From positions 62,001 to 126,000 of the forward strand of contig NZ_QMIM01000003.1 of assembly GCF_003287355.1 (NCBI RefSeq): DNA of 64,000 nucleotides. Direction: 5' to 3'. The notes below the pieces were generated by a model that worked only from the letters and a program-made list of their open reading frames with translations, had not been told where the DNA came from and made no database searches. Within the stretch, counting starts at the first letter, position 1. Every line of letters begins with the position of its first letter. The stretch is from Halorubrum sp. 48-1-W. GTDB lineage: Archaea > Halobacteriota > Halobacteria > Halobacteriales > Haloferacaceae. Shown one piece after another: positions 1-8,722 of this stretch. A program made the position numbers and the translations under genes.

Positions 1-513
1 TGTCTGCGAGAGAAGCGTATTCTCCAAGTCTAACGCAGCCCGAAGAGCGTCATTGTAATCACGGTCGCCTAATCCGTCGCCATCCGAATCGGTGTCGTCC
101 GACCGAATCTTCGACTTATTGCTCCGACTGTTGTTGTAGTTAGCTCGGGCGGTGTTAGCAGCATCCCCTGTGTAGGTTGTTTCTCCTTCGAGGTCGATGG
201 CCGCGAGAGCTGTTGAGGTTACCCACGCTTCGAGTTCGACTTCGCCGGAGAGCAGTCCGGAACCAGCTGAGGCCGTCGGTGTCAGTTTGTACACGGTGGG
301 TTCACTTGTCGGGGAGGGGCCAGTGTACGCGCCGACTCCTGCGAACACTGCTGCTGGAGACGCACCCGTATCCGTCACTTGCGACGCTACTCGACTCAGA
401 CACCCACTCAGCCCACCAACCGCAACGGCACCGCTCACGGCGAGTAGCTTTCGACGGCTAATAATAGCACGTGTCACACTGTCTGCGTGACTGTCTCGTC
501 TCCGTGAATTCAT
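1..513 (-). CDS. Tat-dependent lipoprotein, partial (3' end beyond window)
   Basis: The ATG is at 513 and the frame stays open to the window edge, giving 171 residues. The N-terminus reads SRRKLLAVSGAVAVGGLSGC: a twin-arginine motif, a hydrophobic stretch and a lipobox ending in Cys, so the protein should be exported folded by Tat and lipid-anchored outside the membrane, as is usual in haloarchaea. The mature part is Ser/Thr/Ala-rich. Near the right-hand end of the readable part a DTDSDGDGLGD stretch resembles a calcium-binding thrombospondin type 3 or dockerin-like loop. The function is unknown. A palindrome overlaps the likely promoter just upstream. The fold and C-terminus cannot be judged because the gene is cut by the window. 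Confidence 0.75.
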   Translation of the reverse strand, partial: MNSRRRDSHADSVTRAIISRRKLLAVSGAVAVGGLSGCLSRVASQVTDTGASPAAVFAGVGAYTGPSPTSEPTVYKLTPTASAGSGLLSGEVELEAWVTSTALAAIDLEGETTYTGDAANTARANYNNSRSNKSKIRSDDTDSDGDGLGDRDYNDALRAALDLENTLLSQT

Positions 514-538
514 ACTCGAACGGTGGACGAAGAGGATT

Positions 539-558
539 ATCATAAGTCTTCTTATGAT
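539..558 (-). promoter_or_regulatory. Palindrome over the lipoprotein promoter
   Basis: ATCATAAG and CTTATGAT form 8-bp arms around TCTT, 26-45 bp upstream of the ATG at 513. On the minus strand the inner arm reads like an AT-rich TATA element at the usual archaeal distance. This could be an operator, but it is too short to be sure. Confidence 0.35.
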
Positions 559-676
559 TGTGGTGTGGGAATAAAATCGACGGATAGCCGATTAGCGCGT
601 TGTATTCAGCAAGCTGGATCTATCAGCCACTGAGGTAGATGGTGATAGAATGTCTGGATATTTTTGCTTCCTACTC

Positions 677-3670
677 TCACAGCCCGGCTAGCAGGCTCGC
701 GAACTGGTCGAGTCTGTCGTCCAGACGATCGGGTGTGTAAACGGCTTTCTGGCGTTCATAGTAATGCGAGAGTTCAGAAGCACTGTCAGAGAGCGACCCG
801 GGCTGGCAATCGGTCGCAATAGTGAGCGAGCACACGGGTGCGTGTGACCGCCGTATTTGGTCGATAACATCATCCGTCGAGGCGGGGTTGCCATCCGTCA
901 CAGTGATTATCAGCGGCTCGTCGCGTTGTGCTTCGACGAGTTCACGGGCGAGGCTAACCGCATCCGAGAGGGGCGTCCCGCCACCACACGTCGTATCAAG
1001 CAGATTCGCCTGGACGTGGCGAGTGTCTATGCTGAACGGTTTCACGAGACGTGCCTCACCACGGTAGAAGTCGGTGATGGCGACACGAATACCGAGGTTC
1101 TCCGCGGCGAGTGCAAATCGAGCGAGTGCTTGCGTCGCGATCTCAATCTTCGGTGGTGACCCCCGACGCATCGACCCAGAACGATCGAGGACAAGGACGA
1201 GCGCGTACTGCTTTTCGTCCCCAAGGGTTCGGGATTTACACACGCGGGGGTCACCGATAGCGAGGCGATGACCGGCCCGCGGATCGTACGCCCCAGAAGA
1301 AAGACCACGTCGCACGTTTTTGCGGCGGTCGAGTCGAAGGTACATTTCGAGAGTTTCTGCGACCCGATCAGCCCCTTCTTCGATAGCGCCCCACTCGCGA
1401 TTGAGGGCGAGATTGTCGCTGATGGGGAGAATCTCGAGATCCTCGAGACTTCCAGGCCCACCGTATTGTCCACCCTCCCCATTGTTCTGATCTTTTCCGT
1501 TCTGTGCTTGCTGGCGGGCGGAGCGTTCGAGCTGGTCAGCTAGCGCGGAGAGTTCTTCTTCGAGGGCCTGTTCGTCGATACCTTCGCGCTCGGATTCACG
1601 GTGGGCAGCGCGTTCGTCTCCGGCTAGGGCATTCTCGTAGGTGGCTTCGTCTTCGTCGGGCGACCTCGTCGAACTCTCGGTATGGGCAGGTCCTTCCGGG
1701 ATGTCTTGCCCCGATTCAGAGTCTGATTCTGCTTCGGGTTCTGAACCGGACTCCGATTCCGAACGTGCGTCGGTGTCGATGTCTCCCGCCGCGCTGCTGC
1801 TCGCCGTCTCGAGCGTCGGGGTATCCGCTTGGTCCGACTGGCATGCCTCATCTAATCCGTCCGAGGAGTGCTCGTCGTCGGTCTCGCCTTCGCTCGTATC
1901 GGGATTTGTACCCTCGTGATTATCCTGGGAATCGCCGCCGAATTTCTCGAGAGTGAGCTGGTCTTGGTTCTGTTGCTGAGTGTCGATGGAACTCGAAGCG
2001 GCGGATCTCGGGACGTCACCCATGTCCTCCTCGGGAGATGGTGACTTCGACGGCGCTTCTGTCTCGGTGTTCGTCCTCTGGCCTGGATTCCCACCCTGTC
2101 GTTCCTGCTCGCGTTGTCGGGCACGGTCAGCGGCCTGCGCGATAGCTTGAGCCCGACTCAACGGTTCGGATTCTGACTCGGCCTGTCCATCATTCTCTCC
2201 ACCCGCCTTGTCTTTGACATCTCCCTCACCATCACTGTCGCCTCCCGTGTCCTGAGCGGCGTCAGTTCTCTCCACGTCGGCTTCTGCGTCACGTCCGTCT
2301 TTACCATCGCGGTGGTGCCCCTGTGCGCCCTCGCCAATGCTGGGGGCCTGCTCGTCGTTCTGTTCGTCCTCTTCCCCATGATTGTCGATCTCGCCGACGT
2401 CGGTGGGGCTGGGATCGTCCGTGACCGGCGGTTGTTCGAAGACGTTTTGATGGGGGTCACTCGTTGCTTCCCGCGATAGCGAGACGTCGGTCGGATCGAA
2501 GTCTTCGGGGAGTTGCGTCGGGGGCTGGGTCTGTGACAGCCGCTGTGAATCCTCATCTGTACTAGCGCCCTCTTCAGCGTCCTGTAGCCCTTCGTTTCTA
2601 CTGGAACTGTCGTCGCCTGCATCAGAGTTGGATGGCATTTCCAGCAATTCTGCGGCCTCGTCACTCCCATCCCCGCTGGACTGGTCTTGATACCCACCTT
2701 CGTTCTTACCACCGACCTGTTGGTTGACCTGGACGTCCTGTTCCTGCTCTTCTTCGTCCTCTTTGTCGGCCTCGAGGACGGGCTGAATGTGGTCGGTCCA
2801 TGTCTGGATAACTCGTCGCGCTCGACGGATCGAGGCGGTCTTGTCGTGGTTGTGAGTGATGTCTGATCGGTCGGCGCTCCGAATCGCGTGTACGTCGTCA
2901 GACAGCGTACACAGTTCTGTGTGGATCGCCTCGAACGCATCCCGATCCGCATCACTCTTGAATTGTATGCGAGAATCGTTTTCGTCGAGAAGAACATCGG
3001 TCGTTCCCGTCGGATAGATGGCTTCGTCGTACAGACAACTCGTCACAGCGTCCCAGAACGAGTAGCGAATTTCCTCACCGTCTGGGATGTCCTTGGGCGT
3101 CTGCGAGTGGAGCCGTCGAGTGAGTTCAAGTCGAATTCCGGCGTTATCGCTGAAATTCTCGCCGTGGATGGCTTCGGACTCGATGGCGCCATCCTCGACT
3201 ATGTTGATGAGGTCGTGAACCTGGGCATGGTATTTGACATCGACCTCGGTCTCGAGGAGTTCTGATATCGCTGTGATGGCTGTCTTGAGTATGTGGAGCA
3301 GTTCGTGAAAGGCAAGGCCGAACTGGTGGGCGTGGTCGGCGGTGAGCTGGTCGTTGAGTGGGATGCGGGTGAGGTCGGCCTCGGTCCCAGTCACCATCAC
3401 CAGGTAATCAGCGTCGACGCCGGCGAGCAACTGTTCGGCCTGAGCGCGTTCGATTTCGGTCGCATCTGAAGAGACGATAGCATCGACATCGACGGGGAGA
3501 ACGGCAGCGGTCTGGACGCTGGAGGAAATGACGACGTCGACGGTCAGACCCCTTGGCAGGTGACCGAGGATGAACTCTCGGAGACGGTCGGCCCGCTGCG
3601 GAGAAATTCGTGATCTCACAGCGGCCTTGGGTTTGAGATCGTCGACGACCTGGTGATGTTGAATTGACAT
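677..3670 (-). CDS. CobT-like VWA protein with N-terminal HExxH domain
   Basis: 997 residues in three parts. Residues about 1-250 carry HELLH at 122-126 and NIVEDGAIE near 156-164, the spacing of a gluzincin-type zinc metallopeptidase (two His plus a later Glu). Residues about 280-750 are a very acidic, Gln/Ser-rich, low-complexity linker. Residues about 819-997 are a von Willebrand A domain with a complete MIDAS: DRSGS at 829-833, Thr in GGGTP near 893 and Asp in TVTDGN near 916. CobT of cobaltochelatase and related MoxR partners have this acidic-linker-plus-VWA plan. The next gene upstream encodes a CobS/MoxR-type ATPase, so the two probably work as a pair that remodels or cleaves some target. 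No cobalamin genes are nearby, so cobalt insertion is unlikely. A hairpin leader precedes the gene. Confidence 0.75.
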   Translation of the reverse strand: MSIQHHQVVDDLKPKAAVRSRISPQRADRLREFILGHLPRGLTVDVVISSSVQTAAVLPVDVDAIVSSDATEIERAQAEQLLAGVDADYLVMVTGTEADLTRIPLNDQLTADHAHQFGLAFHELLHILKTAITAISELLETEVDVKYHAQVHDLINIVEDGAIESEAIHGENFSDNAGIRLELTRRLHSQTPKDIPDGEEIRYSFWDAVTSCLYDEAIYPTGTTDVLLDENDSRIQFKSDADRDAFEAIHTELCTLSDDVHAIRSADRSDITHNHDKTASIRRARRVIQTWTDHIQPVLEADKEDEEEQEQDVQVNQQVGGKNEGGYQDQSSGDGSDEAAELLEMPSNSDAGDDSSSRNEGLQDAEEGASTDEDSQRLSQTQPPTQLPEDFDPTDVSLSREATSDPHQNVFEQPPVTDDPSPTDVGEIDNHGEEDEQNDEQAPSIGEGAQGHHRDGKDGRDAEADVERTDAAQDTGGDSDGEGDVKDKAGGENDGQAESESEPLSRAQAIAQAADRARQREQERQGGNPGQRTNTETEAPSKSPSPEEDMGDVPRSAASSSIDTQQQNQDQLTLEKFGGDSQDNHEGTNPDTSEGETDDEHSSDGLDEACQSDQADTPTLETASSSAAGDIDTDARSESESGSEPEAESDSESGQDIPEGPAHTESSTRSPDEDEATYENALAGDERAAHRESEREGIDEQALEEELSALADQLERSARQQAQNGKDQNNGEGGQYGGPGSLEDLEILPISDNLALNREWGAIEEGADRVAETLEMYLRLDRRKNVRRGLSSGAYDPRAGHRLAIGDPRVCKSRTLGDEKQYALVLVLDRSGSMRRGSPPKIEIATQALARFALAAENLGIRVAITDFYRGEARLVKPFSIDTRHVQANLLDTTCGGGTPLSDAVSLARELVEAQRDEPLIITVTDGNPASTDDVIDQIRRSHAPVCSLTIATDCQPGSLSDSASELSHYYERQKAVYTPDRLDDRLDQFASLLAGL

Positions 3671-3720
3671 TTTTGGAACAGGACGGAGGCTGGGACGGGC
3701 AAGTAATGGACAGAGTGTGC

Positions 3721-3751
3721 AGCCCCCTCGTCGTCACGGGGGCGCACAAAC
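3721..3751 (-). promoter_or_regulatory. Hairpin leader 1 (VWA gene)
   Basis: On the minus strand GTTTGTGCG is followed by CCCCC, a loop of about 9 nt and GGGGG. It ends about 50 nt before the VWA start at 3670. One of 15 copies of a shared leader element. Confidence 0.6.
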
Positions 3752-3768
3752 AAGCGCCGCTGGTTCCT

Positions 3769-5373
3769 CTAGAGGTAGTCATTCAGGGTTTCGTAGGCGT
3801 CCTCGGGGTACTGGTTTGGTTCGGCTACTCCCCAGAGCACCCCCTTGACGGCGGCCTTCGGGTACACTCCGTCTTCGATGTGTTCACAGAGGATCGTGAG
3901 ATTCCGCGTCGAGAGCGTGGGCCAGGACTCGTTCTCTCGGGTCTGGTGGGCGAACTGGACAATTTTCTTGAGCGTCGGTCGATCCACGACGGGTTTACCG
4001 CTGTTCACCTGCCTATCGAGCGTATCCACTTCTTCCTCAACATCCTGGATGTAGGGCTGCTCGAACGAGCGGAAGCGGCCTCTCGTCGCCGAGTTCATCG
4101 GCTCCGAATCCCGGTACTCGCGGGTCGGCGGGTTCATAGTGATGACGAGGCGGGCCGACGGGTGGGGCTCAACGAGTTCACCGTGACTCTTCACCAAGAG
4201 CGTCCCCTCGTTCAAGAGTCGGTGTAACGCGATGGCAGCGCCGGCCTGCATGACGGGGAACTCGTTGATGACAATCGTATCGCCGTTCAGAAGGCCCTGT
4301 TTCACGGCGCCGTTGCGAGGAACGATGACATCGCCATCCGGGACGAGCGGGCCGAAGAGGTCTTCGGGTTCGGTCGCTCGGTCGACATCGATTGACTGGT
4401 AGCCCCGGTTTGTCTTGTGGCACAGATACTTGAGAAGGTAATTCTTCCCCGACCCACGCGGCCCGACCACCCGAATCGGGACGAGGCCACGAGCGAGTTT
4501 CTTCGCGATGAGTTCATCGAGGGGGACCTGGAAGCGTGGGTCGATGGGGACGGCTGGTGGGACGACCTCGCCGTTGTCGTCGACCGAGAGCGCGTCATAG
4601 GCTGCGTCGGGGTGAGTCGCGGCCTTCGGGACGCTCGGGTAGTCGGGATCGTCGAGGATGTGCAGGCCTGTGGGGACAGGACTCCCGGCGTTGCGGCCGA
4701 TATCGGAAACGTACATTCCTCGCTCGTCGTCGGGCTCCCACCCCTCGGAACGGTACAGAGGTTCTCCGACGGAATCCGTGACGAGCGAGAGGTCGGTGAC
4801 GCGAGCGGCAGCCCGTTCGGTGTCGGGGTCCATCCGCTGGTCGTAGTAGGTGGCGGCGTTCTTCGCGAGGCGGAGTCCAACGGGGACGTGCGTGGCGGCC
4901 TCTTTGAGGAGGTTCTCGGCGCGGCTCTCGGTGAGCGTGCTGGTGAGGCCGGCGATGTCGTCAACGTTGGCGTCCGCGAGCGACTCGAAGGCGTCGTACC
5001 CGGCGTCTTGGAGGGCGTGATTAATCGTGTCGGTCACGACTTCGATCATGCGGAAGTCAACGTCGGTGTCTTGTTGGAGTTCGCCGAAGGCATCGGTGAT
5101 GACCTCGGGTTCCGTCCCCTGTGGTGAAACGCCGGTGATGGTGGCGTTCCCGCTCGAAGAGCGATCTAGCGTGTAAATACCGGCGTCGTCCCCCTCGTCG
5201 ATGAGGTCGGCGGCGTCCTGGTCGGAGAGGTCGACGTAGTCGGACACTCGTAGCGCCACTCGCTCGACAGGGACGTTGCCTCCTTCACGCTGGAGGAGTC
5301 GGTTCACGAGGTGTGAGAGGACAACCTGGCCTTCGGGAGTGGTGTCGCCACTCGCGGTGGATGCTGAGGACAT
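3769..5373 (-). CDS. HhH-containing MoxR/CobS-type AAA+ ATPase
   Basis: 534 residues. Residues about 120-160 (YDAFESLADANVDDI...) look like a helix-hairpin-helix repeat of the kind used for sequence-independent DNA contact. The AAA+ core starts near 285. Walker A is GPRGSGKN at 304-311, with Asn where Ser or Thr is normal. Walker B is TIVINEF near 366-372 with NE instead of DE. Sensor 1 is in VITMNPP, and an arginine-finger region GRFRSFEQP follows. The core resembles CobS and MoxR/GvpN ATPases, which work with VWA partners. The VWA gene lies immediately downstream on the same strand. The HhH segment suggests that the complex acts near DNA. The Walker changes may alter ATP turnover. Confidence 0.75.
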   Translation of the reverse strand: MSSASTASGDTTPEGQVVLSHLVNRLLQREGGNVPVERVALRVSDYVDLSDQDAADLIDEGDDAGIYTLDRSSSGNATITGVSPQGTEPEVITDAFGELQQDTDVDFRMIEVVTDTINHALQDAGYDAFESLADANVDDIAGLTSTLTESRAENLLKEAATHVPVGLRLAKNAATYYDQRMDPDTERAAARVTDLSLVTDSVGEPLYRSEGWEPDDERGMYVSDIGRNAGSPVPTGLHILDDPDYPSVPKAATHPDAAYDALSVDDNGEVVPPAVPIDPRFQVPLDELIAKKLARGLVPIRVVGPRGSGKNYLLKYLCHKTNRGYQSIDVDRATEPEDLFGPLVPDGDVIVPRNGAVKQGLLNGDTIVINEFPVMQAGAAIALHRLLNEGTLLVKSHGELVEPHPSARLVITMNPPTREYRDSEPMNSATRGRFRSFEQPYIQDVEEEVDTLDRQVNSGKPVVDRPTLKKIVQFAHQTRENESWPTLSTRNLTILCEHIEDGVYPKAAVKGVLWGVAEPNQYPEDAYETLNDYL

Positions 5374-5411
5374 GAGTTCTGGTGGTCGAGGCGTTCTATC
5401 TGGGTCTTTCC

Positions 5412-5443
5412 AGCCCCTTCACCTGTCGGGGGGCGACAAAAAT
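5412..5443 (-). promoter_or_regulatory. Hairpin leader 2 (AAA ATPase gene)
   Basis: The minus strand reads TTTTTGTCG, CCCCCC, a short loop with AGGTGAA, then GGGG, about 40 nt before the start at 5373. This is the same architecture as the other leaders. Confidence 0.6.
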
Positions 5444-5558
5444 GGCGTTCCACCGTCAGAGAGCGTGCAACGGTCGGTTTCTAGAATCGAATTCCGAATA
5501 GAGAGACGAGGCACGGCTCTCGATTATAAAGAGCAAGGCGAATACCCGCGCCTTTAGG

Positions 5559-5803
5559 CCTGTCTCTTACCCACAAATCGAGTCGTTGCCGAGGTCAATA
5601 AATCCGATCGAAACCTCGATATCTACAGATTTAACACTCCTATGGAACGATTTTGCTAATCCCGTGTACCACATTCAGTAACCCCCTACCGCCGAGATCA
5701 TCGCCCGGATCACTCCTCGCCTCGATCTTCCGATTGCAGATTGGGTTCGACAGCGTCTGAAACGTCTGTTTGGGACTCCGTGAACTTATGGGTAAGAGAC
5801 AGG
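5559..5803. mobile_element. 245-bp MITE with IS4-like ends and 8-bp target duplication
   Basis: Perfect 15-bp terminal inverted repeats, CCTGTCTCTTACCCA (5559-5573) and its complement (5789-5803), bound a segment without a transposase gene. The 8-bp direct repeat CCTTTAGG flanks both sides (5551-5558 and 5804-5811). The ends resemble IS4-group termini (CTGTCTCTTA). It sits inside the loop of the left-end hairpin of the TnpB element. A 66-codon minus-strand frame inside may be a transposase remnant, but I do not recognise it. Confidence 0.8.
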
Positions 5804-5934
5804 CCTTTAGGCGCGGGATGAATTCGACAACCCATTCCACAACCCACCATCTATGGCAGGGCCGGATATTCCACCAGTCTCAACCCATACTTTTACAACA
5901 GAAACAAGTATAAGTGATTATACAGGCGTTCAAG

Positions 5935-7260
5935 ATGCTGGAAGTCCACCGAACACACCAAGCGAAAATCCTCAACCACCAGCAGGTAGAGGAACCGCTC
6001 AACCGGCACGGGTGGTCGGCCAGCAAGCTCTGGAACGTCGCTAACTACCACTCCCGAGAAGTGTGGGAGGAAACGGGCGAGATTCCCGACCACGGCGACC
6101 TCAAAGACGAGTTGAAGACCCATCCAAAATACAAGGGACTGCATAGTCAGTCCAGTCAGCGCGTTCTGGAGGAACTCGCTGAAGCCTTTAACTCGTGGTA
6201 CGGCAAGAGGCAGTCCGATGATCGCGCGAATCCGCCCGGCTACTGCAAGAAAAACTACTACGACAACGACGGCAACCGCGTCCACGAAGAACACCCCCGT
6301 TCGACGGTGACGTGGAAACAGAACGGCATCCGCCACGACACGAAGAACAACTGTGTCCGACTTTCGAAAGGCGCGAATCATAAGGAACACCCGAAAGCGT
6401 GGGAGTACATCCTTGTCGAGTACGAGACGCGCCCCGGCGTCACCGTCGATAACCTACAACAAGTTCGCGCGGTCTACGATAAGTCGAATGAACGGTGGGA
6501 GCTGCATCTCGTCTGCAAAGACGAAGTCGAGACGCCCACCGCACCCGGCAACGAAACGGCGGGTATCGATCTCGGCATCAGCAACTTCGCTGCCGTCGCC
6601 TACAGCACCGAAGACGCCGACCTGTACCCCGGCAACCGCCTCAAACAAGACGGGTACTACTTCCCGAAAGAAATCGCCAAGTGCGACGACTCGGGTGGCA
6701 AACGGGCCACTCGACTGCATCACAAGTGGTCGGAACGCCGCACCCACTTCTTCCATTCCTTAGCGAGACACATCGTTGAACAGTGCGTCGAGAAGGGTGT
6801 TGGGCGAATAAATGTCGGAGACTTGGAAGGCGTCCGCGAGGACGAAGACGGCGACTCGAAGAATTGGGGTCGGCACGGCAACCTTGACTTGCACGGGTGG
6901 GCGTTCGACCGCTTCACGTCGATTCTCACGTACAAGGCGAAGGTCGAGGGAATCGAAGTCGTGGAAGTGTCAGAGCGCGATACGAGCAAGACGTGTTGCG
7001 TGTGCGGTAGAGAAGACGATAGTCAGCGTGTCGAACGCGGCTTGTACGTGTGCGAGGAGTGTGATGCGGCGTTCAACGCTGACGTGAACGGGGCGGAAAA
7101 CATCCGCCACGACATCAACAATAGCGAAAGTAACTCTGAGTCTTCGGCCAGTTTGGACGAGGATAGGAGTACCGGCTGGTTGGCACAGCCCGGAGTCTAC
7201 CTTCATGACCTCTCCCGAGGATTCCAACCTCGGACAGAGGTGGTGGACTGCAAACCCTAA
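5935..7260 (+). CDS. tnpB: TnpB, RNA-guided nuclease of IS1341-type element
   Basis: 441 residues if started at the ATG giving MLEVHRTHQ, which aligns best with the second copy in the window; a GTG 21 nt earlier is possible. The RuvC-like core shows GIDLGISNF (first Asp), GDLEGVRED (second motif) and NADVNGAENI (last Asp). Between the last two lies a zinc finger with TCCVCG and VCEEC. Conserved family blocks SASKLWNV, SQSSQRVLEEL and NWGRHGNLDLHGWAFDRF are present. Known TnpB proteins cleave DNA guided by an RNA made from the element's right end. The second RuvC motif has Gly where the usual Glu precedes Asp-Leu, so the nuclease may use another acid or be impaired. Confidence 0.85.
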   Translation: MLEVHRTHQAKILNHQQVEEPLNRHGWSASKLWNVANYHSREVWEETGEIPDHGDLKDELKTHPKYKGLHSQSSQRVLEELAEAFNSWYGKRQSDDRANPPGYCKKNYYDNDGNRVHEEHPRSTVTWKQNGIRHDTKNNCVRLSKGANHKEHPKAWEYILVEYETRPGVTVDNLQQVRAVYDKSNERWELHLVCKDEVETPTAPGNETAGIDLGISNFAAVAYSTEDADLYPGNRLKQDGYYFPKEIAKCDDSGGKRATRLHHKWSERRTHFFHSLARHIVEQCVEKGVGRINVGDLEGVREDEDGDSKNWGRHGNLDLHGWAFDRFTSILTYKAKVEGIEVVEVSERDTSKTCCVCGREDDSQRVERGLYVCEECDAAFNADVNGAENIRHDINNSESNSESSASLDEDRSTGWLAQPGVYLHDLSRGFQPRTEVVDCKP

Positions 7261-7323
7261 TATCCCAATCCAGCGGTGCGGTGCCGTGGGATTCCTCCGC
7301 GTTCACGCGGAGGAGGATGTCAA
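7225..7323 (+). ncRNA. Putative omega RNA of TnpB element 1
   Basis: The segment after the tnpB stop (core 7259-7291, with TCCCA pairing to TGGGA around a GC-rich loop) is nearly identical to that after the second tnpB in this window. It leads into the terminal hairpin and ends in GTCAA. In studied TnpB systems the guide RNA covers the tnpB 3' end and right end, and the guide begins just past the element, here from 7324. The 5' boundary is a guess. Confidence 0.5.
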
Positions 7324-7354
7324 TACTCCATTCGTCTGATTGTTGAAAGAGTGG

Positions 7355-7888
7355 TTATTTAGAGAATTGATATCTGTTCTCGACGGTATCCGCGAAATCG
7401 AACGCCTTGACTAACTGAACGTGATTCTCGTAGCTGTGTTGAGAGAGTGCTCGCTCAATCCCACGGAATGCGGCTCTGTCGTTCGTGTAGATCGCTATCG
7501 AGTTTGTGAGTCCGTCTTCCAAGAGCGTAGCAGCCGCCCCACCTACTTCTGCATCGGCTTGCTCTATCGTATGCTCGGGACGCTCGGTTGCGGCGGAGAT
7601 ATAGTGTCGAACCATATCCATCGTGGCTGAAACGACGGGGTTCGAGTAATCAACTTCATCCAAGACCTGCACCCAGCCGGATTCTATCGCATCGTCAATT
7701 GGAGGTTGGTCGTAGGGATAGGACTCTGGCGTGAGTTCGTCGTATACTCGCTGCGGGACCAAGAGAACGATATCGTGTTCGGTCACTGCTCGCTCAAGCA
7801 GGTCAATCGTCTCGTGGCGCTCGAAGCGAATGAAGAGATTCGTGTCAATGAGGTGGCTCTCGACATCGGGAAAGAGGTGTTCCGGCAC
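7355..7888 (-). CDS. PIN-domain protein, probable VapC-like toxin
   Basis: 177 residues starting at a GTG 5 nt after the stop of the upstream gene. The N-terminus has LIDTNLFIRF, the first PIN acidic motif; YDELTPESY supplies a Glu, EQADAEVGGAAATLLEDG gives the third acid cluster and IYTNDRAAF the fourth. PIN domains are metal-dependent RNases, and in VapBC-type systems they cut tRNA or mRNA unless bound by an antitoxin. The tightly linked upstream HTH gene is the likely partner. The protein is larger than a classical VapC (about 130-140 aa). It could also be a maturation RNase, but the pairing favours a toxin. Confidence 0.65.
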   Translation of the reverse strand: MPEHLFPDVESHLIDTNLFIRFERHETIDLLERAVTEHDIVLLVPQRVYDELTPESYPYDQPPIDDAIESGWVQVLDEVDYSNPVVSATMDMVRHYISAATERPEHTIEQADAEVGGAAATLLEDGLTNSIAIYTNDRAAFRGIERALSQHSYENHVQLVKAFDFADTVENRYQFSK

Positions 7889-7893
7889 GGTTA

Positions 7894-8481
7894 CTACTCG
7901 CCGATTTGCTCGTCTACGTCTGCATCCAACGCCTCGATATCGATTTCCGTCGAAATCTCGTCCTCTACATCAAGGAGGGTTTCCTGGAGTTCCTGGAGGA
8001 TTGTTTCGGCTTCGAGGACGGGGATCTCCTGCTCTCGAGCCATGATCCGGGCAGTCATCTCCGATTTCGTGTAGGCCCGAGCGTATTCGATGGCCGTCGC
8101 CAGACCGCTGACTTCGTGGCGTTCGACGTAAAGTTCGATATTGTCGTTTGAGTCGCGTTGAGCCAGGGCAACGAGAAGCGTCGGGGTGATTTGAAACGTC
8201 TCTTCCCCGGTCTGTATGGTCATATCGACCCGACGAGCGCTATATCGGTGCGGCTGAGAGTCCGTCACGCGCTTGAGGACACCGATTTCCACGAGATGCT
8301 TGACATCCTCGTAGACCGTGGTTTGAGAACTCGCAGAACGGCTTGCGAGCTCCTCTACAGTGGGGGTGTCGAGTTCGAGTACCCGAGCGTACAGACGTGC
8401 CAACCGTTCGTTCTGGATCACGTCAGAAACTGCCAGCATCGTATCCAACGGGTGCGAACCCGAGAGAGCTGATTCGGCCAT
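7894..8481 (-). CDS. Winged-HTH antitoxin/regulator paired with the PIN protein
   Basis: 195 residues. An HTH lies at about residues 25-75 (LARLYARVLELDTPTVEELASRSASSQTTVYEDVKHLVEIGVLKRV) with the spacing of TrmB/ArsR-like winged helices. The C-terminal third is acidic and helical (ILQELQETLLDVEDEISTEIDIEALDADVDEQIGE), a plausible toxin-wrapping tail. It is first in a two-gene unit with the PIN gene. A TTCCGCGGAA palindrome between its TATA box and start suggests self-repression. Winged-HTH plus PIN pairs are common in haloarchaea. Confidence 0.65.
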   Translation of the reverse strand: MAESALSGSHPLDTMLAVSDVIQNERLARLYARVLELDTPTVEELASRSASSQTTVYEDVKHLVEIGVLKRVTDSQPHRYSARRVDMTIQTGEETFQITPTLLVALAQRDSNDNIELYVERHEVSGLATAIEYARAYTKSEMTARIMAREQEIPVLEAETILQELQETLLDVEDEISTEIDIEALDADVDEQIGE

Positions 8482-8491
8482 ATATTTTAAT

Positions 8492-8510
8492 TTCCGCGGA
8501 ATACATAAAG
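8492..8510 (-). promoter_or_regulatory. TATA box and operator-like palindrome of the HTH/PIN unit
   Basis: The palindrome TTCCGCGGAA (8492-8501) lies between the ATG at 8481 and a minus-strand TATA-like CTTTATGT (8503-8510). This is the place where an archaeal repressor would block the polymerase. Confidence 0.5.
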
Positions 8511-8722
8511 TTGTATCGGTGGGCTAAGTGGTGCTTCCAACCGTTGATTGAGGGGTTTGTTATTCCTCAAACCGGAGAAGAGACTCATTATTTGATAGAA
8601 CCGTGTGTAAGAGGTAGAAGATGTATGCAGCACGCGCCGATTTGAATCTCTCTACTGACCGTATCTTAATATCCTCAAAAGTAAGTTTATTCAACAAGCA
8701 AAATAATACTACTTAAGACAAA

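Larger units (their letters stand above)
5545..7323 (+). mobile_element. IS1341-type TnpB element 1, split by a MITE
   Basis: The left end is the hairpin CCCGCG...CGCGGG, whose two halves now lie at 5545-5550 and 5812-5817 because another element landed in its loop. The right end is the hairpin CCTCCGCG-TTCA-CGCGGAGG (7294-7313) followed by AGGATGTCAA ending at 7323. Subterminal hairpins and no target duplication are typical of the IS200/IS605/IS1341 group. Only tnpB is present, so movement would need a tnpA in trans. Confidence 0.75.

Noticed and set aside
2158-2997. Long frames opposite or inside the VWA gene and other GC-rich genes
   Set aside because: They are rich in Arg, Ser and Pro and poor in Asp and Glu, unlike haloarchaeal proteins, and overlap strong genes in other frames.
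5640-5840. 66-codon frame in the MITE as a transposase gene
   Set aside because: It extends past the element end, has no DDE motif and is far too short; at best a remnant.
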